DNA from: Trissonchulus latispiculum
Lineage: Eukaryota > Nematoda > Enoplea > Enoplida > Ironidae
Direction of reading: 5' to 3'
Length of the DNA: 64,000 bases
Assembly: GCA_030248195.1 (NCBI GenBank)
Contig: JASAND010005466.1
Location: forward strand, 1-64,000
Part shown: positions 43,754-55,144 of the stretch, piece after piece
Position numbering within the stretch: position 1 is the stretch's first letter
How the letters are laid out: every line of letters begins with the position of its first letter
Position numbers and translations under genes: made by a program
The notes under the pieces: generated by a model
Databases searched by the model: none
Told to the model about the DNA's origin: nothing
The model's input: the letters and a program-made list of their open reading frames with translations, nothing else

Positions 43754-44863
43754 TTGCAGATGTCAAAACCCGACACCTATATACGTTAATTTGTTAGTTA
43801 TGCATTTGCGTAAATATCAGTATAATATACACGTGTGCTAACCAGTTAAGATCTAAAATCAGGATTAAAACACTAACTATATATATAAAGTGTGGGATTC
43901 CAGTTAAAGCAAAAAATAGGTAGAATACAAATTTACGCCCAAAAATGTACGTTATAGTTCAAAATAAGCAATTTTTAAAAATGCACACATTTTTTCCAAA
44001 ATGCACACTATTTTTTAAAAATGCACAAAAAATGCACACTTGTCCGCGACCAAAAAAAAAACCCTGATTAGAACAATATTTGAATTCTTTTCAAATTGTT
44101 TTCTACTCAAGAAAACATTTAAAAACAATCAGAAAACAATTAGATATTATATCGATTTTGATTTCTAATTGATTTCTAATTTGGAAATCATTTAGAAAAA
44201 AATTGAAAAAATTTAGAAAAAAATTACTTAATGTAGAAAACAATTAGAAAACAATCAGAAAAAATTATTTGTTTTCTAATAGTTTTCTGGAAACAGGCTT
44301 CGTGTGTGGGGGGAGGGGGAGGGGCCCCCCCAATGCATGTATGATGGGGGCATAGATGTACCAGGCTACAGTGAGTTTACCCCCTGTGAGACCCCCCCAC
44401 GGATAGGCCAGACCCCCTCACACGAAGCCCATTTCCATAAAACAATTGGAAAAAAGTTTCTAATTTTTTCCATAAATTTTCTGATTATTTATCAAAATTG
44501 TTTCTAATAGTTTTCTATATTTTTCTAATTGTTTTCTTGTGGTTTTCTTTCTAATTAATTTCCGTTAATTTTTTCTAACCAGGCACCACTTTCTAATTGT
44601 TTTCTGAATTATTTCTAATTGATTACACAATATTTTCTTATTTCTTTCGAATTAATTTCCTAATAAAAGTTAACATTTTCCTATTGTTTTCTAAATAATA
44701 TCCTTGTTTTCAAAAATGTTTCTAATGATTTCTGATTGTTTTCAAAACGCCTCCTCCGTAGCTTGCAATTTTTTCTAATTGTTTTCCAGATTATTTCTAA
44801 TGTTGATTCGGCGATATCTCACTGCTCACCGCTAATAATAATTGAGTCTTTTATACATTTAAT

Positions 44864-45187
44864 CTGGCTTTTTCCTACAGGGCCCCCCCCCCAGAAATCC
44901 GTCCCCCCCCCCAGGCTTGGGTCGCCCCCCCCCCAGGATTCGGGCCTGCCCCCCCTGAACCCCCCCTAAAGTGCCCGGAAAAATAGGGTTTTGAGGGAGA
45001 ATTTTGAAAAGTTTTCCGGCATCGCCGGATTTTTACCCATTTTTAATCATTTTTTAGCTATTTTAAGCTTAAACTTAAGTTAAAAATAGTCAATTTTTTA
45101 GCTCAGCAGCAAAAAATAGCTATTTTTAGTCATTTTTCTAAAAAATCTCCCCCCCCCCCCACAAATTTTTGCCTAGGAAAAAGCCAG
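44864..45187. mobile_element. MITE with CTGGCTTTTTCCTA ends, copy 1
   Basis: Ends CTGGCTTTTTCCTACAGGG and TTTGCCTAGGAAAAAGCCAG. C-rich flanks surround a centre with TTTTCCGGCATCGCCGG. A second copy is at 47897-48265. Confidence 0.7.
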
Positions 45188-45463
45188 TTTATCAGCAAAC
45201 AATAAACCCGAAACAGAACGTAAAATCGACACAAAGCCAAAATAGAGTAAAGTGAACAGCAAAAGACAAACACAGGCTCACATTTTGCATGCTAGTTGGC
45301 AGGGCCCATCCCATCCCATCTATATAACACGCAAAATTTGAGCTAAAAATAAATTTTCTTGGCATTTTGACCCCTCAAAAATTCTAAATTTATATAAACG
45401 TATTTTCGAAGATTTATGGGAATTTTCGAGCAGTTAGACGATAACTTTTAATACATATATATA

Positions 45464-45839
45464 CAGGGTATTTTTTACCGGGGGGGGGGCGGCCCCCCCG
45501 AAGTCGACATTCCCCCCCGAAAATGCCTCCCCCCCCCCGAAATCGCCCCCTCCCGGGATTTTTGCTTCCCCCCCCCCGGGATTTTTTGAGGGCCCAAATT
45601 TTTGCCAAAAATGGCCAAATTTTCCGGGTTCGCCGAAGATTTTTTCGTAAAAATAGCTATTTTTAGCTTAATTAAATCCAGGCATTTTTGAGAACTTTTA
45701 ACGTTTCACCATGCAAAATACGCCAAAAAATACCATTTTTGGCTCATTTTGGCCAAAAAATCTTCCCCCCACGAAAATTTCTTGGCCTCCCCCCGGGAAG
45801 CCCCCCCCCCTCCGGAAAAAACGCCTTAAAAGTACCCTG
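45464..45839. mobile_element. MITE with CAGGGTA ends in a TATA tract
   Basis: Ends CAGGGTATTTTTTACCGGGG and CCTTAAAAGTACCCTG (imperfect complements). Both flanks are CATATATA-like, so an 8-bp duplication is possible but ambiguous. G/C runs lie inside both ends. Confidence 0.65.
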
Positions 45840-46690
45840 CATATATATAGTTATTATATGAATAAGCTATCTCCTTTTCCTAGCCAGTAAAATCCGGATT
45901 TCTGTTGTTCCGCTGTTTTGCTAAGCTAAAGTGATCAAAACTCCCTCCCAAACAAAGAAATTGGCGAAAAATACTAGAACAACTTTTATTTTATTTCATG
46001 GAATTTCGACAGATCTGCAAATTTATATATATATATATATACGTATATCTATACGTATATATATGCGAATATATGCGTATACTACGTACAATGCTGAATT
46101 GCTGGTGGTTGGAAATTTTCCAAGCAAGACGAAAAATAAGTTGGAATATTATCCGACCCATTTCCCGCTATAAAATTAAACAACAATGTGATCACGGAGG
46201 TTCCAGCCAGGCAGGTCAAATGCCTCAGGAATTTGAAACGTTGACACTCTCATAAGTTAACCTTGAGAAAAGATTAGGATGGGGGTAGCCGAAAGTAAGC
46301 TGGGTGGTGCCAGCCAATTTCAGGTGGGGTGGGATCAAAGAAAATCTAATTTCGGGAAGCGAATAAAACATTTCTCTTTAACAATTTTCAAACAAATTGC
46401 AATTTTAATTAGCTGTACGAAGCTTAAAAATGGTGATTGATCCTCATTTTAAAAAAGAATGTTAAAGGTTTTTTTTCCAGTTTTTTAGTGAAACCTCCCA
46501 AATTTTTAGGGTGGGTCTGGCAAATTTGGGTGAGTGTGGTTTGAGACTTGTCAATTTGTCAAGTTTTTGCACCAAAAAAGGCGATTACGTATATATTGAT
46601 CAAAAATTTTGATTATTGATCAAAAATCAAAAGCCGGAAAAATTTTGAAAATTTTGATCAAAAATCCTAAAACTTTGGCAATTTCTGGGC
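45840..46690. other. Unannotated part of the CACACGAAGCC element, copy 2
   Basis: Contains TA/ACGTATA simple sequence at 46024-46090 and a local ATTGATCAAAAATTTTGATT palindrome near 46595. The frames at 45931-46255 are not supported by any domain or second copy. From 46600, TTTTGATCAAAAATCCTAAA and CTGGGCACCTTAGGGTGAGT match 60010-60070. Confidence 0.4.
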
Positions 46691-47082
46691 ACCTTAGGGT
46701 GAGTGGGGGGAAGCCCACCTTATTCGAGCCTCCCCCATATATAAATTTTGGCCTAGATGTAAGCCAGTATATATATATTTTCTAATTTTTTCTAATTTGA
46801 TAACAATTAGAAAACAATTATAAAAATTTGATATCTTTTCATATTGTTTTCTAGTCAGGAAAACATTTAAAAACAATCAGAAAACAATCAGAAATAATAT
46901 CGATTTTGTTTTCTAATTGATTTCTAATTTTGAAATCATTTAGAAAAAATTTGAAAACAATTAGAAAATATTTGCATAGTGTAGAAAGAAACCAATAAGA
47001 AAACAATCGGAAATAATGATTTTATTTCTAATTGTTTTCTAGAAATGGGCTTCGTGTGCCCTCCCCCCCCCCCTACCCGACC

Positions 47083-47562
47083 TCAACTACTCCCCCCCCA
47101 AGCCGAGCTCAAACCCCCCTCCCCCCCTAAAATTGGGTCCAAATCAAGTAAAAAATGCAAAATTTGTGAAAATTTTTTTGCAACTTCTGAAATTTTTGAA
47201 AAAAATTAGAGAAACAGGCTATAAATCATCTATAAACAGCTAAAGATGGTTATTTATAGCAATTAAAAGGTAATATACGCAATTAAAACCACAATCTGGG
47301 CTAATTTAGGCATATTTTAGTACAAATTTGTCAATTTTCAAGCCCTATTTTCGCATACGAAAACTATTGACAGACGCTTTGGCTTTTGAGTACGTTTAAT
47401 GTACTGTACGTCGAAAAAGGACCATTTTTAGCTAAAGAAACTTGGGTACAGTTTAGGGGGATCCTCCCCCCCCCCAATTTCGGATTTGGGTGGGGTCCTC
47501 CGAGCCAAATTTGGACCTTCCACTCCCCCCCCCCCCAACCCAAACAGTTGGTACACCTATAG
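47083..47562. repeat. Inverted partner of 38050-38520
   Basis: Complement of the inside of the hAT MITE region at 38050-38520 (shared GGTACAGTTTAGGGGG, TTTTCGCATACGAAAAC, TTAATGTACTGTAC). The two enclose both CACACGAAGCC elements, giving a 9.5-kb inverted arrangement. Confidence 0.65.
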
Positions 47563-47896
47563 ATGGGGGGGGGGGTAGGTGGATATTCCCCCCAAATTTT
47601 TTGACCAAATTTACCCCCTCCCAGAATTTTTGACATACCCTCCCCAACTTTTTTCGCGATAATAATCTCGTTATGCCAAAAATTTGGACTTTTTTGAAAC
47701 ATGTTGCGGGGGCGGTGTAAAAAATGGCTGGGGGGCAACCCCCCAATTACGCCTGTGGTTTTGGGCAATTTCCGGCAACCCCCCTCCCTCCGTCGGCCCC
47801 CCCCTTTCTGCTAGACCCCCTCCCTACTTTTTTCAAACCCCCACCCCCACTTTTTTCGCCAGCCGCAACTATGGGACAAAAATGTCGATATGGGAG
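47563..47896. other. C/G-rich repeat sequence
   Basis: Run-rich sequence resembling parts of 8880-8945 (CCCTCCCTACTTTTTTCAAA, CCCCCACCCCCACTTT). Frames on both strands here are low-complexity and overlap one another, so no gene is called. Confidence 0.4.
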
Positions 47897-48265
47897 CTGG
47901 CTTTTTCCTACAGGGGGTGGGGGCCCCCCCAGAAATCCGTCCCCCCCCCGACTCGGGTCGCCCCCCCCAGGATTCGGGCCTCCCCCCCCCAGAACCCCCC
48001 ACCCTGAAGTGCCCGGAAAAATAGGGTTTTGAGAGTAAATTTTGAAAAAATTTTCCGGCTTTGCCGGATTTTTACCCATTTTTAAGCATTTTTTAGCTAT
48101 TTTAAGCTTAAATTTAAGATAAAAATAGTCAACTTTTTAGCTCAGCAGCAAAAAATAGCTATTTTTAGACATTTTTCTAAAAAATTTTCTTCCCCCCCAG
48201 AAATCCGAGCCCCCCCAGACCTAGGGGGGACCCCCCCCAGAAATTTTTGCCTAGGAAAAAACCAG
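47897..48265. mobile_element. MITE with CTGGCTTTTTCCTA ends, copy 2
   Basis: Second copy of 44864-45187, with the same centre (TTTTCCGGCTTTGCCGG) and ends CTGGCTTTTTCCTACAGGG and TTTGCCTAGGAAAAAACCAG. Confidence 0.7.
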
Positions 48266-48478
48266 GGGAGGAGGGGTAAGAAAAATTTTCGACGGAGGGT
48301 TCGGCGAACATTCGGTTTTAGATAAAAAACTCAAAAATTCTCTCAATTTTCAGCTAGTTTTAGCGATTTCAGCCACACCTATGCTTCCCACCGTAGTGGT
48401 ACCCATTCTGACATTTTTTGAAGTTTTGAAAGCGGGGGGGGGGAGTAGAGGGGGCTCCCGAAAGTGGGATGGAGATCG

Positions 48479-48775
48479 AGTCCAAGGTATAAAATAAAAA
48501 ATTTTTAGCGAAAATTAGCATTTTTTAGGTAAAAACACAAAAAATCGCTGTTTTTAAAATTAACATTTAAGCCAATTTGGTTGGCAGCTGAATGCGCTCC
48601 ACATCCTTCAGGAACCCAATAACCTTGACGGGACCCGAGGACGGGACCGCCAGGGAGGTGGGGAGGAGGGCGAGTCCAAGGTATAAAATACAAAATTTTT
48701 AGCGGAAAATTAGCATTTTTTAGGTAAAAACACAAAAAAATCGCTGTTTTTAAAATTAACTTTTAAGTCAATTAT
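48479..48775. repeat. Two-copy direct repeat, period about 193 bp
   Basis: GAGTCCAAGGTATAAAATA followed by TTTTTAGCG and AAAACACAAAAAATCGCTG occurs at about 48479 and 48671. It lies in G-rich MITE-like sequence. Confidence 0.7.
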
Positions 48776-48977
48776 ATAATTAGCGAAAAATTCAGAAAAT
48801 TTTTGAAAATTTGACCTCAAAAACTTAATTTTTCGACACTTTTGGGCGACCCCCAAAAAATGGGGGGCTTGCTTGCCGAAAACTGGTGGGGGGATGAAAG
48901 TGAGGGGGCTGTCCTGGACCTGGAAAGCACCTTGTCGCCGGTGGTCCGGCAGAACCCCTGCAGCGCTCCACGCCCAG

Positions 48978-49192
48978 GCTGGGCTTTTTTACTGGGGAGG
49001 GGGGGCCGCCACTTCTTCACAGTTCAATGTTTAGTATATTTAGGAAACAGGCTATTTTTACTGCATTTTTAGCGTTTTTAGACCACTTTAGATTCCCCCC
49101 CACTTTTGGGTTCCCCCCACTAGTGGGGAGGGGTCCCCCACTCTCCCCACCCCCACTTTTTTCGCCTAGAAAAAGCCCAGCCCAGGTGCCCC
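48978..49192. mobile_element. MITE with TGGGCTTTTT ends
   Basis: Begins GGCTGGGCTTTTTTACTGGG and ends CGCCTAGAAAAAGCCCAGCC. Related ends occur near 56550 and 60205, where AGAAAAAGCCCAGCCCA or its complement is present. The centre resembles 60230-60300 (TTTTTAGCGTTTTTAGACCA). Confidence 0.55.
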
Positions 49193-49955
49193 CGTCTCCA
49201 CGGGTCCCCTGGGCCAAGGAACTTTCATACCCCTGGCTCCTCAGTGGGGCCCAACTCCTATATCATAGGGGTCGCGGTAGCGACCCCTATAATATGAGTG
49301 AAAATGGTCGAATGACCGTGTAAAACAAGGCTGCGCAGATTCCTGCGCAGATCATGCGCAGATTATGTGCGCAAAAAATTGTACGTGTCGAGTTTAGTAT
49401 ATTTGCCAAGTTTCATCCCTGTACCACTTTCCGTTAAAAAGTTGTACCAAAAATCGCTTACGAAAATTGTGTTTTTTCTTTTTTTCCGGTTTCTCGCTTT
49501 TGATGTCTCATAAGGGGGTTTTGTAGCTTGAATAACTACAGAATATTCTTGTAGTACAAATCGAAAATAAGAAAATAAGCCAATATTTATGCCTCCCGGG
49601 GCCGGAAAAATTTTTTGGCTGGGGGCCAAAGTCGGCCAAAACGCTAAAATGGCCAAAAATTATGCTTCAAAGGCGCCTTAATAAGTCAGATTGGGCTATA
49701 TACGTATGGGGTAATACTGACTATGTGGTTAAGCAGTACACATATCGGGGTCGTTCGAATGCTATATGATTTTCCGGATCTGTGCGTAATTTTTGGGTAC
49801 TGGCCGGCCAAAGTTGGTGAATATTGGGTCGAACTTTGAACCTAATTTTTTCGCTTATTTTGCTACATGGGTGGCTCAAATTTTGCATACAAAGGTTTTT
49901 TGGGACGGAGAATCGATTCCCCCTATCAGTTTTGCTGCCCGAGTAACCCAAGTTG

Positions 49956-50640
49956 CTGGGCTGGTCCCACTTGACCGTCTAGGGGGTGAGGTCGGTAACC
50001 GCTTCCGTTCCCGGAGGTCCATATATAGTAGGCTTTACTTTGCCTGTCCAAACTTTGTCTATAGGGGTTTTCTGGTGCACCCAGCTCATTCCCGGTGTCC
50101 GTTTTGCCGTCTGACCCACGCATCTTGCTGTGCTGGTTCCACTTTGCCGTCTGGAGGGTCCGGTCAGTACCGACTTCTGGGAACACTATATAGGACTGTA
50201 CATAGCCTCTCAAAACATTGTCTGTAGGGGTTTTCTGGTGCGCCCAGCTGATTCCTGGCATCTGTTTTGCCGTCTGACCAGGCGCGTAGCCAGGGGGGGG
50301 GGCGAGGGGGGGCATGCCCCCCCCCTCCCTGAAAGTGGAGACAAAAGAAAGAAAATTTTTTTATGAGTAGCAGTAGTGCGAATAAATATTTCGAAAAATT
50401 TTCGCCTGCGGCGCTACTTTTCAACGAAAATATCTCAAAAAGCTCCAGATTTTGTCTGAAAATTTCCACCAACTACTTAATTGCAGTAGAAATTTCAGAG
50501 CATTTTTGGCTTGCCCCCCTCCGAAATTTTTTCTGGCTACGCTAGTGCGTCTGACCCACCCATCTTGCTGTGCTGGTTCCACTTTGCCATCTGGAGGGTC
50601 AGGTCGGTGGGAGGTCATAGGGTCAAAAATGAAAATTTTC
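49956..50640 (+). repeat. Subrepeat array, left arm of the fold-back
   Basis: About 165-180-bp units with GTGCTGGTTCCACTTTGCCG, GGAGGGTCCGGTC and TAGGGGTTTTCTGGTGC, interrupted by a hAT MITE. The complement array is at 51745-52160. The frames crossing it (for example 49793-50227) are repeat-derived. Confidence 0.65.
50279..50547. mobile_element. hAT MITE with CAGGCGCGTAGCCAGG ends
   Basis: 269 bp, ends CAGGCGCGTAGCCAGG and CTGGCTACGCTAGTG. Exact 8-bp duplication CGTCTGAC at 50271-50278 and 50548-50555. The right arm of the fold-back has no such insertion. Confidence 0.88.
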
Positions 50641-50922
50641 AAAAGTGGTCAAATTTGGTATCAAATGAAAGCGCTAAGCGAGCTGAGCAACTTTTGTCAT
50701 AGAACTGCATGCTCAAAGTGGTTGTGGAGTGCTGTGGTTGGCTTGCTTGCTACTGTTGAAAGATATCTACGTATATATACACAAGTAACAAAAATGCTCC
50801 GCACAAAAGGGGATAATATGTGTGTTGGGCCTATGTCTGTCGTTTAAATTCCGGTTGAGAAAGCAAGTATATATATAAATCCGACACAGCAAGTTTGGGT
50901 GGGTGGTTCTATGACAAATGTT

Positions 50923-51737
50923 CTATGACAAAGGTTGCTCAGTTCGATGCGGGCTTTCATTTGTTACCAAATTTGACCACTTTTGAAAATTTTAATTTTT
51001 GACCCAAAATCGCCTAAGTCCCCACCCCACCCCACCACAGGCCTCTACAGCCACTTTAGGTACGCACTTCTATGACAAAAGTTGCTCAGTTCGATGCGGG
51101 CTTTCATTTGGTACCAAATTTGACCACTTTTGAAAATTTTAATTTTTGACCCAAAATCGCCTAAGTCCCCACCCCACCCCACCACAGCCCTCTACAGCCA
51201 CTTTAGGTACACACTCCTATGACAAAAGTTGCTCAGTTCGATGCGGGCTTTCATTTGGTACCAAATTTGACCACTTTTGAAAAATTTTATTTTTGACCCA
51301 AAATAGCCTAATTCCCCACCCCACCCCACCACAGCCCTCAACAGCCACATTTGGGGGACCCACGTATATGACAAAAGTTGCTCAGCTCACTTAGAGCTTT
51401 CAAATTAAACCAAATTTGACCACTTTTGAAAAATTTTATTTTTGACCCAAAATAGCCTAAGTCCCCACCCCACCCCACCACAGGCCTCTACAGCCACTTT
51501 AGGTACGCACTTCTATGACAAAAGTTGCTCAGTTCGATGCGGGCTTTCATTTGGTACCAAATTTGACCACTTTTGAAAATTTTAATTTTTGACCCAAAAT
51601 CGCCTAAGTCCCCACCCCACCCCACCACAGCCCTCTACAGCCACTTTAGGTACACACTCCTATGACAAAAGTTGCTCAGTTCGATGCGGGCTTTCATTTG
51701 GTACCAAATTTGACCACTTTTGAAAAATTTTATTTTT
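50923..51737. repeat. 147-bp satellite array
   Basis: Units start with CTATGACAAAAGTTGCTCAG at 50923, 51070, 51217, 51366 (shifted by 2), 51513 and 51660. The last is cut after about 77 bp by the right-arm array. Units include CCCACCCCACCCCACCACAG. One unit (51366) is more diverged (CTCACTTAGAGC). Confidence 0.85.
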
Positions 51738-51744
51738 GGCCACT

Positions 51745-52160
51745 TGACCCCCTACCCGATTTACCCTTCAAACGACAAAGTGGAGCCAGTTCAGCAAAAT
51801 GGGTGGGTCGGACGGCAAAAGGGACACCGGAAATGAGCTGGGCGCACCAGAAAACCCCTATGGACAAAGTTTTGAGAGGCCAGGTAAAGCCTACTATGGA
51901 CCCCCAGGAAGCGGTTTCCGACTTGACCCTCCCGACGGCAAAGTGGAACCAGCCCAGCAACATGGGTGGGTCGGACGGCAAAACGGACACCGGAAATGAG
52001 CTGGGCGCACCAGAAAACCCCTATAGACAAAGTTTTGAGAGGCCAGGTAAAGCCTACTATGGATCTCCAGGAAGCGGTTTCCGACTTGACCCTCCCGACG
52101 GCAAAGTGAAACCAGCCCAGCTTCATGGGTGGGTCCGACGGCAAAACTGCTTACGGGAAT
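51745..52160 (-). repeat. Subrepeat array, right arm of the fold-back
   Basis: Complement of the left-arm array, with about 170-bp units (GACGGCAAAGTGGAACCAGC, GAAATGAGCTGGGCGCACCA). The frame at 51662-52267 spans units and is not considered a gene because it begins in satellite and repeats with period. Confidence 0.65.
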
Positions 52161-52620
52161 CAATTCGCCGTGCCAGAAAACCTTTGTATGAAAGAATTGA
52201 GCTTTCTAAGTTGAATACACAGCGAGAAATTTCGATTTTTCATTTTTCGAATTTTCACCATTTTTGACCGGCCACTGTGGTCGCATGGGAAGCGATAGAG
52301 AAACGATACTTAGCTATTTAGTTAGTTCAGTATATGTAGTTTCTGAATATAAAAAGAAATCGGCTCCAGCTCTTAACGTTCGAGCTGCGCAGCGACCACA
52401 AAAATGGTCATTTTTCGCTCTGAGCCGACTTTGCGGCGCCGCTGCGGCGCTGTGGCGCACCTGCGGCGCAAAAAAAGTAGCGATTCTTAAATGGCGCATG
52501 GGGTACTACCAGACCCTATACCCCTTTAGGTCCGGCCTCCGCTGCAGATTACGTGAAAGAGGCGGAAAGTCAGGACAATACGACCATTAAATAGGAGAAA
52601 CCGGAAAAAAAACATCGCCG
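52161..52620. other. Right arm of the fold-back between subrepeats and terminus
   Basis: Includes a GC-rich block (GGCGCCGCTGCGGCGCTGTGG near 52435) with repeated GCGGCGC. No gene. The frames at 52264-52590 and its antisense are unsupported. Confidence 0.45.
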
Positions 52621-52823
52621 CCATAACCGGTCCGGGGCGCAACTTTTTAACGGAAAGTGATACAGGGCTGAAACTTCACAGACATACTAAACTCGATGTG
52701 CTCTACAATTTGCGCATGAAATCTGCGCAGGATTTTGCGCAGCCTCTGCGCAGCTTATTTTACGGTGTCTCCAGGGACTTTTGACACATATTATAGGGGT
52801 CGCTGCCGCGACCCCTATGATAC

Positions 52824-53249
52824 CTTCAGGATCATACATATATATATATATATAAAATAATAGAAAACAAGAACAAAAAGTGCTCCTTCGTCGCATGTAA
52901 AATACAACGTATGAGTCTTCGTAGGCAGGTTGTACATAAGCAAAAACTAGCCTGTAAAATACATATGAGTTCCGTAGGGAGGTTGTAAATTAAGGAAAAC
53001 AAGTTGCAACCGCTTAACATATGAGCCTGTCCTACAACGAGGCTCATATTGGCGTTACAGTGCATTCCACATTAAAGCCTCATTAAAGAACCTCAGCTTC
53101 ATCCACATTACGGAAAAATGAATAGACGTTGTGGCCCAGAAGAAATGGGCTGAAGTGAACTACGACTGTACATGCAACCTGATGTTTCCTGAAACACTAT
53201 GGCACACCTAATGCATTCTCGAAACACTTCCACATTATACACACGCTCC
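52824..53249. other. Unannotated stretch with TA microsatellite
   Basis: A short (TA)n lies at 52837-52852. The motif CATATGAG(T/C)... with CGTAGG(C/G)AGGTTGTA occurs twice (near 52905-52935 and 52963-52990). No gene recognised. Confidence 0.4.
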
Positions 53250-53395
53250 TAAGTTCAGCTGGCGCTGCTCCCAATTTAGGAGAAATGTTAGGAGTGGTGG
53301 CTAGCACTCCTAGCGGTGAAAATCTTTTGAAACACAATTCTCCTAAGTGCCTACCTAAGCCCAACTTAGGAGCGCTCCTAGGCTTAGGAGGATCC
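53250..53395. repeat. Small repeat rich in CTCCTAAG / TTAGGAG
   Basis: CTCCTAAG, TTAGGAG and close variants occur about eight times in both orientations in 146 bp, with GCTCCTAAG at the left and CTTAGGAG at the right. Compatible with a small fold-back MITE. Confidence 0.45.
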
Positions 53396-53459
53396 TTTAC
53401 AACGCGGCCCAGGTCCCTGGCCGAGTATATATAACAGCAACTAGCAATGATTTTCCTCC

Positions 53460-54715
53460 ATGTTCCCCTCAGCTGGCTGTAGACGCTGGCTGCCATCAGT
53501 CTGCTGCCCTCCCTCCCCTCGATGTCCCACCGCCTCCTCCCCCTTCACGCCAACTCTGTTCCCCCACAGCCAATCTCTCAGAATCCACCCCGCCCCTCCA
53601 ACCAACTCTGGCCGACAGGAGGTCAGGGGTATCCTCGCACCATGCCAACCCTCTCCTAGCCCTCCCCCACCAGTCAGGGGGCGAACAGGCGCCCATCCGG
53701 CTCCTAAAAATTCCCTACGCATCCTCCAATGGAATGCTGGCGATGTGAAATCCAAACTGGCCTGGCTACAGAAGCACATGGCCGATTTAAATGTGGATAT
53801 TGCGGCTATACAAGAAACTCACTTCAGGGATGGTCAACCACTCCTCCCCAAATTCCCAGGCTATACCATCGAGAGGCTCAGAACAGAATTACCGGTAGAG
53901 CTGGAAACGCGGTGAAAAGTGGCGGTGCCGCTATCCTGGTAAAATCTGACATCAACTACACCAGGCTAAACGATCAGATAACAGCACCGGCGGATTCCAC
54001 CACAGTTGCTGTGTCACTGAAACTCCATCTGAAAGGTGCAGATCTGAAGGTTACATCAGTCTATGTGCCGCCTATTCAGCGGCAAGCTGAAGAACAGAGG
54101 ACACAACGGTTTGACCCATATCGACTCCCCGTCGTCGATACAAACTCCATCATCTGTGCCGATTTCAACGCCCACTGTGAAGCATGGGAACCCGGACGTC
54201 ATGGAAACACTGGGCTACTGACGAAGAAGGGACACAGACCAACACATCTGAAGACGGACTCAGGGGAACCAAGGGAGGAAGAGGGGGGGAAGGGGGGGAC
54301 GGACGAAAAGGAAGGAAAGAGGGGTCCACAAGCGGGGACACGAGGGAAGGGGAGGGCGGGGGGGCTGGGCTACCTGATCGAAGAATGGGCCATCCACTCA
54401 GACCAACACATCCTGAATGACGGCACTCAAACCAGACCTCCAGCAACGGTCTAGGAATCGAACACTGCTGGACGGCCGTACACCATAGCCCCCACATTTC
54501 CGTCTATAACTGCCTCCACTCTTGCCATTCAACTAGGGCGGCGGAGATCAAGTTGGAAAGGGAGAATGATTCACGTGGAGAGAACCTATCCTGGACGAAG
54601 CCTCTTTACCAATGCTGTCGTCTCCAAAGCCCAGAGAGCAGCTGTACCTAGACCTCCCAAGCCACGGAGGTCCCAGCTGTCAGCGGACCACCTGCTCATC
54701 CTCCTCACAGTCAAT
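53460..54715 (+). pseudogene. LINE endonuclease remnant, second family, plus strand
   Basis: The Pro-rich leader (53460-53690) is probably 5' LINE sequence. The APE-type endonuclease starts SLRILQWNAGDVKSKLAWLQ near 53706, with DLNVDIAAIQETHFRDGQP. A shift follows, then VKSGGAAILVKSDINYTRL, VTSVYVPPIQRQAEEQRTQR and IICADFNAHCEAWEPGRHGN (catalytic-type Asp-Phe-Asn). The region 54205-54360 is an A/G-rich insertion absent from the minus-strand copy near 58660. After it come YLIEEWAIHSDQHILNDGT and linker fragments (SLFTNAVVSKAQRAAVPR) in shifted frames. It ends in a G-rich tract, with no reverse transcriptase. Domain style fits I/Jockey-like LINEs and differs from the CR1-like one at 12437. Confidence 0.72.
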
Positions 54716-55100
54716 CGGGAGGGAGGGGAGAGGGGGGGAGGGGGGGGAATGCACCATGGACCCGGTCGGATCAAAAGACCACCCCAAGCACAGTGGTCCG
54801 GGGGACGCAAAGGCGAATTGGCCTGTTAGATATCGTTGCAGATAATTGCAGATTCTAACCCTTGGAGGGCCTCTCGCCCACAGTCTCCTTTCCGGAATAC
54901 TGAGTACCCAGGAGGAAAAGGGGGGGCAGCCGAAGCAGCGAGGGGCGGCAGCGTTGTCAGGGGGGAAGAGGACATTGGAGGTAGACAGCTCACAGAGCCT
55001 ATAGCCTTTGGGGGGGAGGGGGGGGGGGAACCGCCGGGGAGGGGGGGGGGTGGAGTGGGGGGGGGTGCCGTGAAGGGAGACCGGTGGGACTCGAGGGCAG
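54716..55100. repeat. G-rich low-complexity tract with a small minus-strand LINE piece
   Basis: G-runs at 54719-54748 and 55000-55070. Between them, 54820-54912 read on the minus strand gives PGYSVFRK, matching the endonuclease at 57470-57515, so LINE pieces are embedded here in both directions. The frames 54566-55360 are composition artefacts. Confidence 0.5.
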
Positions 55101-55144
55101 CAGCTCAGCAGCCAGCGTCTCCCGCGCAGCGAAGGGAACATGGA

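Larger units (their letters stand above)
42722..44066. mobile_element. hAT-like element, second unit of the dimer
   Basis: Same ends and order as 41081-42720, separated from it by a single A (CCCTG-A-CAGGG). The right flank is ATTAGAAC (44067-44074). It lacks the 440-bp MITE and retroposon of unit 1 and carries its own MITE (43485-43753). Confidence 0.8.
44419..47058. mobile_element. Element with CACACGAAGCC ends, copy 2
   Basis: Left end CACACGAAGCCCATTTCC, right end GAAATGGGCTTCGTGTG. Its left 400 bp match 38995-39410. The right 250 bp match 44075-44306. It contains two MITEs (44864-45187, 45464-45839) and lacks the hAT dimer. No protein-coding frame. Confidence 0.7.
49261..52823. mobile_element. 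Fold-back element with hairpin ends ATAGGGGTCGC
   Basis: Each end is itself a hairpin: stem ATAGGGGTCGC with its complement around a 4-base loop (GGTA on the left, TGCC on the right). The arms continue through TGCGCAG clusters (49330-49365, 52700-52760) and an ACTTTTTAACGGAAAGTG pair. Second-level inverted repeats lie at 49750-50640 and 51740-52265. A 147-bp satellite fills the centre. No coding. Confidence 0.75.

Noticed and set aside
51662..52267. 201-residue frame with repeated MGGSDGK-like segments, resembling a repeat protein
   Set aside because: It begins in the 147-bp satellite and continues through the 170-bp subrepeats. The periodicity is that of the DNA repeats, the antisense strand is equally open, and the left-arm copy does not preserve the frame.
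53460..53700. Pro/Ser-rich N-terminus considered as a separate host protein
   Set aside because: It runs in frame into a LINE endonuclease and returns next to another endonuclease copy at 59160-59400, so it is LINE leader sequence.
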